Origin: an uncultured Clostridia bacterium
Lineage (GTDB): Bacteria > Bacillota > Clostridia > Peptostreptococcales > Acidaminobacteraceae
Length of the DNA: 42,330 nt
Assembly (NCBI GenBank): GCA_945950065.1
Contig: CAMFGQ010000001.1
Location: 1-42,330 of the forward strand
Direction of reading: 5' to 3'
Of this stretch, positions 34,005-42,287 are shown piece after piece. The translations under genes were made by a program, and so were the position numbers. Under the pieces are notes generated by a model. It saw nothing but the letters and a program-made list of their open reading frames with translations. It was not told the DNA's origin and made no database searches. Every line of letters starts with the position of its first letter. Position 1 is the first letter of the stretch.

Positions 34005-34771
34005 GGCTGGCCTATGATGGTAGAAACTTCTGTGGATACCAGATTCAAACCGAGGAAAGAACTGTACAGGGAGAAATGGAAACAGTCCTTTCCCTGTTGT
34101 TTAAGGAAGAAATACGGATCCATGCATCGGGGCGAACCGATACAGGTGTTCATGCCCTAGGCCAGGTTGTGAGCTTTAAGGCAGAGCCACTTCTTCAGGA
34201 AGAGCGTCTCCTCTATGCACTGAATCGTTTACTACCAGAAGACATTCAGGTACTGGAGGTAAAGCAGGTAGAAGACGAGTTTCATCCCCGCTATGATGCT
34301 CTGGCAAAAGTCTATCGCTATCGCTTTACGCGAAAAAAGGATGTCTTTCTACGACCTTATAGACTATATCTAGAGAAAGAGATTGATCTTGCTAAGATCA
34401 AGCAAGCTGCTGGTCTTCTCGAAGGAAAAAAAGACTTCTTTAACTTCTCCAATCGTCGAAAAGAAGAGGGGAGTACCCTTCGCCAGATCTATCGCATAGC
34501 TATAGAGAAAACTGAGGATGGGTTTGACTTGGTCTTTGTTGGAGATGGCTTTCTCTACAAAATGGTGCGGATTATGGTCGCCTATCTTCTTGAAGTAGGT
34601 TATGGCAGAATCAGTCCTGAGATGACCCAAGGAATTTTGGAAGAGAGAGATCGTCGCTATACAAGAAAAGTTGCTCCTGCACAGGGGCTTTACCTAGAAA
34701 AAGTCTTTTATGATGAAGAGGAAAGAACTGCTTATCTCACTGCACTCAAAAACAGTGAAATAAACCTTTAA
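33980..34771 (+). CDS. truA: tRNA pseudouridine(38-40) synthase TruA
   Basis: 263 residues; converts uridines 38-40 of the anticodon stem-loop to pseudouridine. The catalytic Asp54 is in GRTDTGVHALGQ. The FNFSNRR and GDGFLYKMVRIMVAYLLEVG blocks are conserved. The GTG start lies 25 bp inside ecfT, behind GGGGGA, so it is coupled to it. Confidence 0.97.
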   Translation: MATTNYCLRLAYDGRNFCGYQIQTEERTVQGEMETVLSLLFKEEIRIHASGRTDTGVHALGQVVSFKAEPLLQEERLLYALNRLLPEDIQVLEVKQVEDEFHPRYDALAKVYRYRFTRKKDVFLRPYRLYLEKEIDLAKIKQAAGLLEGKKDFFNFSNRRKEEGSTLRQIYRIAIEKTEDGFDLVFVGDGFLYKMVRIMVAYLLEVGYGRISPEMTQGILEERDRRYTRKVAPAQGLYLEKVFYDEEERTAYLTALKNSEINL

Positions 34772-34787
34772 AATAAAGGGAAATCCC

Positions 34788-34816
34788 TTGACATGCCTGT
34801 AGTGCTCCTATAGAAT
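34788..34816 (+). promoter_or_regulatory. Sigma-A-type promoter of rplM-rpsI
   Basis: TTGACA (34788-34793), 17-bp spacer, TAGAAT (34811-34816); predicted start near 34822. Near consensus. Confidence 0.88.
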
Positions 34817-34821
34817 AGTCA

Positions 34822-34866
34822 TGGTAATCAATTTTCCCTGCCCCCACAAAATAGGGAGGATATTCT
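34822..34866 (+). promoter_or_regulatory. rplM leader hairpin that covers the ribosome binding site
   Basis: TTTTCCCT (34832-34839) can pair with AGGGAGGA (34853-34860) over 8 bp with two G-T wobbles and a 13-nt loop, masking the ribosome binding site of rplM. A short leader at this place matches the L13 leader known in Bacillota, where L13 is thought to repress its own operon. Assignment by position and shape only. Confidence 0.5.
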
Positions 34867-35295
34867 ATGAAAACATTTGTAGCAAAGCCAGCAGAAGTTG
34901 AACGTAAATGGTACGTGGTCGACGCTGAAGGCAAAACATTAGGAAGATTGGCATCTGAACTTGCCAGAATTCTTCGCGGTAAACACAAACCCATCTATAC
35001 ACCTCATGTTGATACCGGTGACTACGTGATCGTTATTAACGCTGAGAAGGTGCATGTAACCGGGAATAAACGTCAAGACAAAATGTACAGATGGCATACA
35101 GGCTATATGGGTGGATTAAAAGAAAGAAACTTCCAGGAAATGATCACCCGTCAACCTGAAAAAGTCATCATGCGTGCTGTGAAAGGTATGCTACCTCACA
35201 ATTCATTGGGAAGACAAATGCTGACAAAACTTCGTGTTTTTGCTGGCCCTGATCATCCCCATGCAGCACAACAACCCGAAGCACTGGATCTATAG
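34867..35295 (+). CDS. rplM: 50S ribosomal protein L13
   Basis: 142 residues, an early assembly protein. Conserved KWYVVDAEGKTLGRLASELA, HVDTGDYVIVINAEKV and the MLPHNSLGRQMLTKLRVFAGPDHPHAAQQPE end. First gene of a two-gene operon, 8 nt before rpsI. Confidence 0.98.
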   Translation: MKTFVAKPAEVERKWYVVDAEGKTLGRLASELARILRGKHKPIYTPHVDTGDYVIVINAEKVHVTGNKRQDKMYRWHTGYMGGLKERNFQEMITRQPEKVIMRAVKGMLPHNSLGRQMLTKLRVFAGPDHPHAAQQPEALDL

Positions 35296-35303
35296 GAGGA
35301 AAG

Positions 35304-35693
35304 ATGGCTAATCAATTTCAAGGAACAGGTAGAAGAAAAAAATCTGTTGCCCGTGTACGTCTTGTTCCGGGAACAGGTGAAATCGTTGTAAACAAGCGTC
35401 CTGTAGATGAGTACTTTAATCTTGAAATTCAAATTCAAGAAATTAAAAGACCATTAGAGATTACAGGTAATCTTGGAGCATTTGATGTTTTTGTCAATGT
35501 ACATGGTGGTGGCTTTACTGGTCAAACCGGTGCAATCCGTCATGGCATCAGCCGTGCACTTGTGAAAGCAAGTGAAGACAATAAAGCAAAACTGAAGAGT
35601 GCAGGATATTTGACAAGAGATCCTCGTATGAAGGAACGTAAAAAATACGGCTTCAAAAAAGCGAGAAAATCTCCACAATTCTCCAAGCGTTAA
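35304..35693 (+). CDS. rpsI: 30S ribosomal protein S9
   Basis: 129 residues. The C-terminal tail GFKKARKSPQFSKR reaches the P-site tRNA anticodon. Conserved GTGRRKKSVARVRLVPG and GGGFTGQTGAIRHGISRAL. The ATG follows AGGAGG. A terminator begins immediately after the stop codon. Confidence 0.98.
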   Translation: MANQFQGTGRRKKSVARVRLVPGTGEIVVNKRPVDEYFNLEIQIQEIKRPLEITGNLGAFDVFVNVHGGGFTGQTGAIRHGISRALVKASEDNKAKLKSAGYLTRDPRMKERKKYGFKKARKSPQFSKR

Positions 35694-35719
35694 GAGGCTC
35701 CCCTCAAGGGGCCTTTTTT
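35694..35719 (+). terminator. Intrinsic terminator of rplM-rpsI
   Basis: AGGCTCCCC pairs with GGGGCCT with a bulged T and a short loop, followed by TTTTTTA. Confidence 0.85.
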
Positions 35720-35720
35720 A

Positions 35721-35749
35721 TTGACAAGAAATAGGCGAAGGTCTAGAAT
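35721..35749 (+). promoter_or_regulatory. Sigma-A-type promoter of the fatty acid transporter
   Basis: TTGACA (35721-35726), 17-bp spacer, TAGAAT (35744-35749), directly after the preceding terminator. Predicted start near 35756, giving a leader of about 130 nt. Confidence 0.85.
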
Positions 35750-35783
35750 AAAGATGTAATTACATGAGACATATATGTTCTTT

Positions 35784-35826
35784 CATTCTCGCCAATAGGG
35801 AATCATCCCTTGAAATGAGTTTTTTT
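35784..35826 (+). promoter_or_regulatory. Possible attenuator in the transporter leader
   Basis: TCATT (35783-35787) can pair with AATGA (35814-35818), enclosing AGGG / CCCT (35797-35810), and a run of seven Ts (35820-35826) follows. The stems are short, so this is a weak candidate for premature termination. Confidence 0.35.
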
Positions 35827-35887
35827 GGATGGATCTCAAGAGGAAAGGATGTAGAAACAAAACATGTAGATTTCAAAGGAGGGAAAC

Positions 35888-37243
35888 ATGTTTAAACGAC
35901 TTACGAACGCTAGTGTTCGTATGGTAGAGCGCCTACTGCCAGACGCATTTATTTTTTGTGTGGTGCTGACAATAGTAGCCTTTTTTCTTGCCATGATTGC
36001 AACAGGTCAAGGACCTCTAGCCATGGTACTTCACTGGGGTAATGGTGTATGGGGGCTCTTAGCCTTCTCCATGCAGATGGCTTTGGTTCTTGTATTAGGT
36101 AATGCCTTTGCGACATCACGACCCATTAAAAACTTCTTGAAGAACATTGCTAAACTTGCTAAAACACCACTTCAAGCCATTATGATTGTTACCTTTGTTT
36201 CCGGTATTGCATGCTGGATTAACTGGGGATTTGGTCTGATTGTTGGAGCGCTTTTAGCAAAAGAACTTGCACGAACCGTTAAGGGCGTTGACTATCGCCT
36301 ACTGATCGCCGCTGCCTACTCTGGCTTTGTCGTGTGGCATAACGGAATCAGTGGTTCCATTCCTCTTCAAGTAGCTTCTGACTTAGAACAACTGACAACC
36401 TTCTCCCAAGGACAAATTACTGAACTTATTCCGGTTTCAAAAACACTATTCTCACCTTGGAACTTAGCTGTGGTATGGATTATCATTCTGACTCTTCCCT
36501 TTGTTAACCGTGCTATGCACCCTGACAAAGATAAGGTTGTTACGGTTGATCCTAAGGCACTGGTTGAACCTGAAGAAATTGTTTATGTCAAAACCAAAGA
36601 CACAACCCTTGCTGAAAAACAAGAGAATTCCATCTTGCTTTCTGGTTTTATTGTCGTCATAGGTGTAGTTTATCTGGGTTATCATTTTTACACAAATGGA
36701 TTTGGAAACCTAAGCTTGAACATTGTTAACCTTATTTTCCTTATTCTTGGTATTGCTTTCCATAAAACCCCTATCAACTACGTTCGTGCCATTAATGATG
36801 CTGTACGTGGAGCTGGTGGCGTTATCCTTCAGTTCCCCTTCTATGCAGGAATCATGGGTATGATGACTGGTGCCAATGCTGAAGGTGTTACCTTAGCTGG
36901 TGTGATTTCCCAAGGTTTTGTTAGCATCTCCACCCAGAGAACCTTCCCACTCTTTACATTCTGGAGTGCAGGAATTGTAAACTTCTTCGTTCCATCTGGT
37001 GGGGGACAATGGGCGGTGCAAGGGCCTATCATGATGCCTGCATCTGTAGCTCTAGGTGTTGATCCTGCAAAAACCGCTGTAGCCATTGCTTGGGGTGATG
37101 CTTGGACCAACATGATTCAACCCTTCTGGGCACTTCCAGCTCTAGGGGTTGCAGGACTAGGAGCTAAGGACATTATGGGATACTGTCTCATGGTGTTGCT
37201 CTATACGGGGATTATTATCTCCCTTGGATTACTCATTATTTAA
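35888..37243 (+). CDS. Short-chain fatty acid transporter, AtoE family
   Basis: 451 residues, very hydrophobic, with about ten to twelve expected membrane spans. It matches the AtoE family throughout: LLPDAFIFCVVLTIVAFFLA, INWGFGLIVGALLAKELAR, AAAYSGFVVWHNGISGS, FVPSGGGQWAVQGPI and the WGDAWTNMIQPFWALP block. Family members are thought to carry acetoacetate or other short-chain fatty acids; the actual substrate cannot be told. No partner CoA-transferase or thiolase lies next to it. It is monocistronic: strong promoter before, bidirectional terminator after. The ATG follows AAAGGAGGG. Confidence 0.92.
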   Translation: MFKRLTNASVRMVERLLPDAFIFCVVLTIVAFFLAMIATGQGPLAMVLHWGNGVWGLLAFSMQMALVLVLGNAFATSRPIKNFLKNIAKLAKTPLQAIMIVTFVSGIACWINWGFGLIVGALLAKELARTVKGVDYRLLIAAAYSGFVVWHNGISGSIPLQVASDLEQLTTFSQGQITELIPVSKTLFSPWNLAVVWIIILTLPFVNRAMHPDKDKVVTVDPKALVEPEEIVYVKTKDTTLAEKQENSILLSGFIVVIGVVYLGYHFYTNGFGNLSLNIVNLIFLILGIAFHKTPINYVRAINDAVRGAGGVILQFPFYAGIMGMMTGANAEGVTLAGVISQGFVSISTQRTFPLFTFWSAGIVNFFVPSGGGQWAVQGPIMMPASVALGVDPAKTAVAIAWGDAWTNMIQPFWALPALGVAGLGAKDIMGYCLMVLLYTGIIISLGLLII

Positions 37244-37272
37244 CTTGCTTTACAAGCTTATCTCATGTAATG

Positions 37273-37304
37273 AAAAAAGACCGATGCATCTGCGTCGGTC
37301 TTTT
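37273..37304. terminator. Bidirectional terminator between the transporter gene and nhaC
   Basis: AAAAGACCGATGCA (37275-37288) pairs with TGCGTCGGTCTTTT (37291-37304) with one G-T wobble. T-tracts on both strands serve the two convergent genes. Confidence 0.92.
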
Positions 37305-37315
37305 ACCATTTAGGA

Positions 37316-38737
37316 CTAGAGGTTGGAGTCAATAATGGTCCCTGGATCATCCTTTGCCAGGGCAACGGTGATACCAGGAAGTGCTAGAAGAATGGCGGCA
37401 AGTGGCATAAGGTAATTGAAGATGGCAAATTTAAAGTATGCGCCAACCGACACCCCTAAGGTGGTGGACATAAACACTCCGCAGGTATTCCAAGGAATCA
37501 GAGCAGAGGTAACCGTACCAGCACTTTCCAGTGCATTGGAGAGCATTTTGGGGTGGAAACCCTTCTCTTTGTATGCTGGTGCAAACATTCTTCCGGGAAC
37601 AACAATGGCAATGTACTGTTCTGGCATGGTGGAGTTACTGAGGATACAGGTAAAGACAGTGGCTGTAATCAGTCCAGCAGCTCCTTTTACAAAGCGTAGG
37701 ATAACCTTTACGATGGCTTCCAGCTGACCCGTTTCTTCCATGATTCCACCAAACATCATGGCCAGGATGGTGAGAGAGATGGAAAACATCATGTTTTCTA
37801 ATCCACCTGCAGTGAGCAGTTCATCTATTTCGACAATTCCTGTTGCACTTTCAAAGCCTGAGTAAGCAGCGTTTAGAATCTGTCCTAAATCTACTCCTTG
37901 AATTAAAAACGCCTCTACCACGCCAAGGATGATACCGATGGTAATTCCTGGGATGGCAGGTACTTTTAATGCAATGGAGAGGATAACTGCGAGTGGAGGG
38001 AGTAGAAGTAGGGGAGAGATTTTGATGTTACTGGAGAGTCCATCACGGATTGTGTTGATGGCTGACAGATCTGCGCCTGCTTGACCATATTTGAATCCGA
38101 GGAAAAGGAAAAACCCTAGGGTGATGATGTAAACGACTATGGTGCTCTTGAGCATAAACTTCACATGAGTAAATACGTCTGTTCCAGCAACGGCTGGTGC
38201 CAGGTTTGTGGTGTCAGAAAGGGGAGAGAGTTTGTCTCCAAAATAAGCGCCTGAGATGATTGCTCCAGCAGCCATAGGAAGAGGTATACCAAGACCCGCT
38301 GCGATTCCCATCAGTGCAATACCGATGGTACCCACTGTTCCCCAACTTGTGCCGGTGGCAAGGGAAGTAATGGAGGCGATGATCACCGATGCAACTAAGA
38401 AAATGCTTGGACGAAGAATTCCAAGTCCATAGTAAATCATACTGGGGACCACACCTGCTAGAATCCACACGCCAATGAGCACCCCTATAATAGCTAGGAT
38501 AATAATTGCTTGTAGAGCTTGATAGATACCATGGAACATGGATTTTTCAATTCTGTCCCAAGAGTAACCAATCTTCAGAGCCATGATGGCGGCGAAGATG
38601 GTTCCCACGAGCATTGGGATATGGGGATCCACTTCGTATTTAGCGATACCAATTGCCATCACTGCGATTAAAAAGCCAAAAGAAATAATTGCTTCCCATA
38701 AATATGCTTTTCTTGGTTGTGATTGTTGTTCGTTCAT
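37316..38737 (-). CDS. nhaC: Na+/H+ antiporter NhaC
   Basis: 473 residues, polytopic, with the NhaC blocks SLATGTSWGTVGTIGIALMGIA, GAIISGAYFGDKLSPLSDTTNLAPAVAGTDVF and GMMFGGIMEETG-like MMFGGIMEETGQLEAI. Members exchange Na+ for H+ across the membrane and help in alkaline or salty conditions. The start is the ATG at 38737, four bases after GGAGG; an upstream TTG (38749) would include that site. An insertion sequence begins 50 bp upstream and separates the gene from its probable original promoter at 40238-40266. Confidence 0.93.
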   Translation of the reverse strand: MNEQQSQPRKAYLWEAIISFGFLIAVMAIGIAKYEVDPHIPMLVGTIFAAIMALKIGYSWDRIEKSMFHGIYQALQAIIILAIIGVLIGVWILAGVVPSMIYYGLGILRPSIFLVASVIIASITSLATGTSWGTVGTIGIALMGIAAGLGIPLPMAAGAIISGAYFGDKLSPLSDTTNLAPAVAGTDVFTHVKFMLKSTIVVYIITLGFFLFLGFKYGQAGADLSAINTIRDGLSSNIKISPLLLLPPLAVILSIALKVPAIPGITIGIILGVVEAFLIQGVDLGQILNAAYSGFESATGIVEIDELLTAGGLENMMFSISLTILAMMFGGIMEETGQLEAIVKVILRFVKGAAGLITATVFTCILSNSTMPEQYIAIVVPGRMFAPAYKEKGFHPKMLSNALESAGTVTSALIPWNTCGVFMSTTLGVSVGAYFKFAIFNYLMPLAAILLALPGITVALAKDDPGTIIDSNL

Positions 38738-38778
38738 TTTTCCTCCCAAATAATTAAGATGTTAAGACGACGAAACCT

Positions 38779-38787
38779 TTACCTCCT
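38779..38787. repeat. Target-site duplication, left copy
   Basis: TTACCTCCT, identical to 40198-40206, exactly at the outer edge of the IS256-type inverted repeat. Confidence 0.8.
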
Positions 38788-40197
38788 GATAGAGCCCATA
38801 TAATGGTGTAAATTGAGAAATGGTCATTCGGTAGACAAAGGTGAACCATTTACCCCTTTCGTGTAAGATAGTGTTAACCAAAACATTCATCTATATGGAG
38901 GGGAAAATGGCTCAACTCAATTTTACACTAGACTCTGAAGTCGTCAAAGGTTTATTTCTTGGTCAAGCCCCAGAAGTGATGGTGCCATTGTTAGAAGCCA
39001 TCTTAAATCAATTTTTGCAAGCGATGCTCACGGAAACCATTGGAGCCGGTAAATATGAGCGAAACGACGAACGCCAAGCCTATCGCAATGGTTCGCGCGA
39101 GCGAACGCTCAACACGCGGATCGGCACGATTACACTGGATGTCCCTCGCTTGCGAAACGGCGAATTCTCTCATAAGTTGTTTCATCACTATCAGCGTTCC
39201 GAACAAGCGCTACTCTTGGCCATGATGGAGATGGTGCTACAGGGTGTCTCGACAAGAAAAGTCACTCAAATTACTGAGCAGCTTTGCGGCACCAGCTTTA
39301 GTAAATCAACGGTTTCTATGCTCTGCAAAGGGTTGGATGACGCGGTTGAGATCTTCCGGAATCGACCCCTCCCAAAGCAGTACCCCTTCATCATGGTTGA
39401 TGCGATGTACCTCAAAGTCCGTGAAGATGGCCGTGTCCAAAGCAAAGCCTTGATGATTGCCATCGGCGTGAATGAAGAAGGCTATCGCGAAGTCTTAGGA
39501 TTTGACCTTTGGGATAGCGAAACCGAAATCGGCTGGAAGCTCTTTTTTGAGAGTTTGGCCGCACGTGGGCTACGCCAGGTCCAGTACGCCATCAGTGACA
39601 GCCATAAGGGGTTAGTGAGCGCCTTACATCAAGTCTTTATAGGCTCCACTTGGCAGCGCTGTCAGGTGCACTTCATGCGTAACATCATGGAGGTCTGTCC
39701 GTCAAAACAAAAACCCCAGCTGAAAGAGGATTTGCGAGAACTTTGGGCCAGCAAGGATCAGAAGACCGCAAGAGAGCACTTACATCGCATCTTAGAGACT
39801 TACAGCGACCAAGCACCCAAGTCGATGAGAACGCTCGAAGAAGGATTTGACGATGCAACGGCGGTCTTAAACCTGCCGTCCAAATATCGTCGACGGCTTC
39901 GAACCACCAATGCCTTGGAGCGACTGAATCAAGAGCTCCGGCGGCGCGAACGAGTGATCCGCATCTTTCCCAACCAAGAGTCCGTGATTCGCCTCCTTGG
40001 AGCACTACTTTGCGAACAGAGTGAGCATTGGCAAAGCAGCCGTAAATGGTTAGACATGACAGAATACCTTCAGCAGGAAGCATCGCTCGAACAGCTGGAT
40101 GAAGTCAGAAAAGCTGCTTGATGTGCGCTTACTGTAACAGTTAGCATCACTGTCTTACATGAGCTGAATGGAATTTACACCAATTATTGGACTTGAC
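38788..40197 (+). mobile_element. IS256-family insertion sequence
   Basis: About 1.41 kb with one transposase gene. The left end begins GATAGAGCCCATATAATGG, then TGTAAATT; this resembles the IS256 terminus as I remember it. The right end, read inward on the minus strand, has AAGTCC, then GGTGTAAATT; the left copy of that 10-mer is at 38805-38814 and the right one at 40172-40181. A further inner match, TGTAAGA-T/C-AGTG, is at 38862-38873 and 40148-40159. A 9-bp direct duplication flanks the element. Base composition is visibly richer in G and C than the neighbours. The exact right boundary could be one base off. Confidence 0.88.
38907..40121 (+). CDS. IS256-family (mutator-type) transposase
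   Basis: 404 residues, apparently intact. Catalytic DDE residues are Asp165 (MVDAMYLKVRE), Asp231 (ISDSHKG) and Glu338 (TTNALERLNQ), with the C-x2-H pair 252-255 (RCQVHFMRN) between. The N-terminal region with KYERNDERQAYRNGSRER is the usual DNA-binding part. The start is ATG 38907, behind GGAGGGG (38897-38903); a GTG at 38841 lies in the terminal region and lacks a binding site. Mechanism in the family is copy-out via a circular intermediate. Confidence 0.96.
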   Translation: MAQLNFTLDSEVVKGLFLGQAPEVMVPLLEAILNQFLQAMLTETIGAGKYERNDERQAYRNGSRERTLNTRIGTITLDVPRLRNGEFSHKLFHHYQRSEQALLLAMMEMVLQGVSTRKVTQITEQLCGTSFSKSTVSMLCKGLDDAVEIFRNRPLPKQYPFIMVDAMYLKVREDGRVQSKALMIAIGVNEEGYREVLGFDLWDSETEIGWKLFFESLAARGLRQVQYAISDSHKGLVSALHQVFIGSTWQRCQVHFMRNIMEVCPSKQKPQLKEDLRELWASKDQKTAREHLHRILETYSDQAPKSMRTLEEGFDDATAVLNLPSKYRRRLRTTNALERLNQELRRRERVIRIFPNQESVIRLLGALLCEQSEHWQSSRKWLDMTEYLQQEASLEQLDEVRKAA

Positions 40198-40206
40198 TTA
40201 CCTCCT
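40198..40206. repeat. Target-site duplication, right copy
   Basis: TTACCTCCT, matching 38779-38787. On the minus strand it reads AGGAGGTAA, part of the leader region of nhaC before insertion. Confidence 0.8.
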
Positions 40207-40237
40207 CTCTAAACTTCATAGTTTATTACATATTGCT

Positions 40238-40266
40238 AGTATACTATATCGCTATAGGGGGAGCAA
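40238..40266 (-). promoter_or_regulatory. Probable original nhaC promoter, now cut off by the insertion
   Basis: On the minus strand: TTGCTC (40266-40261), 17-bp spacer, TATACT (40243-40238). It lies downstream of the M42 peptidase terminator and reads toward nhaC, but the insertion sequence stands between them. Confidence 0.6.
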
Positions 40267-40310
40267 TTGGATTTTGCTCTTGAGAGGGATAAACATAGGA
40301 AGCTTGTAGT

Positions 40311-40344
40311 TAAAAAAAGAGTAGAGACAAATTGTCTCCACTCT
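40311..40344 (-). terminator. Intrinsic terminator of the M42 peptidase gene
   Basis: On the minus strand AGAGTGGAGACA pairs with TGTCTCTACTCT over 12 bp with one mismatch, followed by TTTTTTTA. Confidence 0.88.
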
Positions 40345-40395
40345 GATAGCAGGTCCAAGGTTAAGAATTCCCTCAGACCCTTCCTTATAGTCCTT

Positions 40396-41412
40396 CTATT
40401 GTATAAATGCGTGTAAGAGATCCATGGTAGCCTTTAGAGCATCTTCATGTGTTCGCTCATAGTGATGGGTACTTTCAACACCAGGACCTAAACAGGCAAC
40501 GCGAAGATCTCTTCCTTGACTTAGTGCGGCTGTTGCATCGGAGCCATAAAATTCAATGACATCGATGACGTAGGGGATCTCTTTTTCTTTTGCAAGAGAA
40601 GTAAGCTGTGTGACCAAGTTATAGTCATAGGGAGATTTTCCATCTTTAGCAAAGATGGTGACTGTTTTCTCGGTTGAACTTTGTCCTTCTCCAACACAGC
40701 CGATGTCCACACTGATAAGTTCATCAACCTTCTCGGGGATACCATAGAGGCCATGTCCAAGTTCTTCATAGATACTAAAGTAAAGATGTAGTGTTTTTCT
40801 GGGTGTAATTCCTTCCTCTTTGATTCTTCTAGCTAAATGGAGAAGAATGATGCAGCAAGACTTATCATCCAGATAGCGGCTCTTGATGTAGCCACTGTCG
40901 GTAAGCTGGGTTCTTGGTGAGAAAGACACAATATCTCCAATGGAAATGCCAAGCTTTTCTAAATCTTCCTTTGAACTTACGTCTTCATCGATGCGAATTT
41001 CTACAGAATCAGTCGTTCGTTCTAGCTTGCGCACATCATCACCATGAATGTGTACGCTGCTTTTGATGGGCATTAGAGTTCCTGTATAGCGTTTCTTATC
41101 ACGGGTGTGTATCTGGAGATTTTCTCCCTCTACTCCTGACCAGGGCATGCCACCCAGTGGTATGGCTTTGATTCTTCCGTTACTCTTTAGTTCACGCACC
41201 ATGGCCCCTAGTGTATCTACATGGGCACCTAAGAGGAGTCCTTCCTCTACTTTTCCAGGAATGGTGGCATAGAATGAACCCTTCTTTAAATCAGTGATGG
41301 GATAATCTAATTCCTCAAAGGCTTTCTTCAAATAGTCTACTGCTTCATCTGTATAGCCGATGGGGCTGGGGATGGAAAGCAGTTCTTGTAATTCTTCGAT
41401 CATTTTTTTCAT
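40396..41412 (-). CDS. M42 family metallopeptidase
   Basis: 338 residues, a cytosolic co-catalytic metal aminopeptidase of the M42 family (YsdC/PepA-like). Ligand-type residues are His64 and Asp66 (AHVDTLG), Asp182 or Asp183 (LDDKSC), Glu216-Glu217 (YEELGHG), Asp236 (SVDIG) and His316 (ESTHHYER). Members form large tetrahedral dodecamers and degrade peptides; substrate preference cannot be read here. The ATG at 41412 follows AGGAGG. Monocistronic, with its own terminator; it is divergent from the HAD gene. Confidence 0.93.
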   Translation of the reverse strand: MKKMIEELQELLSIPSPIGYTDEAVDYLKKAFEELDYPITDLKKGSFYATIPGKVEEGLLLGAHVDTLGAMVRELKSNGRIKAIPLGGMPWSGVEGENLQIHTRDKKRYTGTLMPIKSSVHIHGDDVRKLERTTDSVEIRIDEDVSSKEDLEKLGISIGDIVSFSPRTQLTDSGYIKSRYLDDKSCCIILLHLARRIKEEGITPRKTLHLYFSIYEELGHGLYGIPEKVDELISVDIGCVGEGQSSTEKTVTIFAKDGKSPYDYNLVTQLTSLAKEKEIPYVIDVIEFYGSDATAALSQGRDLRVACLGPGVESTHHYERTHEDALKATMDLLHAFIQ

Positions 41413-41460
41413 TTTAACCTCCTACACAAGATAGTTTAGCATAGTTATCTGACTGATTCA

Positions 41461-41469
41461 TGTTATAAT
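41461..41469 (+). promoter_or_regulatory. Extended -10 promoter of the HAD phosphatase gene
   Basis: TGT followed by a consensus TATAAT (41464-41469); no good -35 at 17 bp. It lies in the 81-bp region between divergent genes. Confidence 0.6.
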
Positions 41470-41493
41470 AATGATCCTAGAAGGAGGTCAACT

Positions 41494-42216
41494 ATGAAAG
41501 CAGCATTTTTTGACATCGATGGTACGCTCTTTCGCAACTCATTACTTGTAGAACATTTTAAGAAACTCATCAAATATGAGGTGATTGATATTTCTGTATG
41601 GATTGAAGAAGTACGGAATCCTTTCAATAAATGGTCACAGAGGAAAGGGGACTATGAGGAATATCTTGTAGAGGTATCCCAAGCTTTCAAGAATTCGTTG
41701 GAAGGAATTGATCAAAGCGTGATTGATTTTATATCGGATCAAGTCATTGAGATTAACTGGGAAAAGACCTATGTCTACACCAGGGAAAGATTACGATGGC
41801 ATCAAGATCAGGGCCATGGTGTCTTCTTTATTTCTGGTAGCCCGGATTTTCTTGTTTCACGTATGTCGGAGAAATATGGTGCAAAGGACTATAAGGCCAG
41901 CACCTATGTGATGAAGGATGGAAAGTTTACAGGTGAAGTGATTCCCATGTGGGATTATGATAGTAAACTACTCTCTCTGAAGGATTTAGTTCGTACCTAT
42001 GATATTGACCTTTCTGAGTCCTATTCCTATGGAGACACCTCAGGAGATCTAACCTTGCTCTCCATGACGGGACATCCTATTGCGATGAACCCCAATAAAC
42101 GACTTTACCAGCACATTATGGCTGATGAGGCATTGAAACAAAAGGTGGACATCGTGATTGAGAGAAAGGATATGGTCTATCATTTAACCCCCGATCAGGT
42201 GCGAGAGATCGACTAG
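41494..42216 (+). CDS. HAD-superfamily phosphatase, subfamily IB (SerB-like)
   Basis: 240 residues. Motif I FFDIDGTLF (nucleophile Asp7, acid Asp9), motif II ISGSPDF (Ser114), and motif IV YGDTSGDLTLL (Asp181, Asp185); a helical cap lies between motifs I and II. The IB subfamily includes phosphoserine phosphatase and related enzymes; the substrate here is not determined. The ATG follows AGAAGGAGG. Confidence 0.9.
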   Translation: MKAAFFDIDGTLFRNSLLVEHFKKLIKYEVIDISVWIEEVRNPFNKWSQRKGDYEEYLVEVSQAFKNSLEGIDQSVIDFISDQVIEINWEKTYVYTRERLRWHQDQGHGVFFISGSPDFLVSRMSEKYGAKDYKASTYVMKDGKFTGEVIPMWDYDSKLLSLKDLVRTYDIDLSESYSYGDTSGDLTLLSMTGHPIAMNPNKRLYQHIMADEALKQKVDIVIERKDMVYHLTPDQVREID

Positions 42217-42258
42217 ATTTATGACAATTTTTTTGTCAAAAAAACCTTCAAAAACTCC

Positions 42259-42287
42259 TTGACCCACCCCTTCATATGGGGTATGAT
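42259..42287 (+). promoter_or_regulatory. Sigma-A-type promoter at the right edge
   Basis: TTGACC (42259-42264), 17-bp spacer, TATGAT (42282-42287), predicted start near 42294. The gene it serves lies beyond the window. Its spacer holds an interrupted dyad. Confidence 0.8.
42266..42282 (+). promoter_or_regulatory. Interrupted G/C dyad over the promoter (CsoR-like operator)
   Basis: ACCCC (42266-42270), TTCATAT, GGGGT (42278-42282), lying between the -35 and -10 boxes. CsoR-type copper repressors bind TACCC...GGGTA dyads in such a position. The identity of the regulator is an inference from pattern only. Confidence 0.4.

Noticed and set aside
38840..40181. Shorter IS boundaries based on a GGTG match at 38840
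   Set aside because: The 34-bp arms match at only about 21 positions and no target duplication flanks them, whereas 38788-40197 has a 9-bp duplication.
38749..40242. Leader peptide upstream of nhaC before the insertion (M-K-F-R-E-E-V-K-V-S-S-S)
   Set aside because: It appears only in the reconstructed pre-insertion sequence, spans the target site and has no clear ribosome binding site.
42222..42238. Hairpin after the HAD phosphatase gene as a terminator
   Set aside because: TGACAA / TTGTCA forms a 6-bp stem followed by As on the plus strand, so it lacks the needed T-tract.
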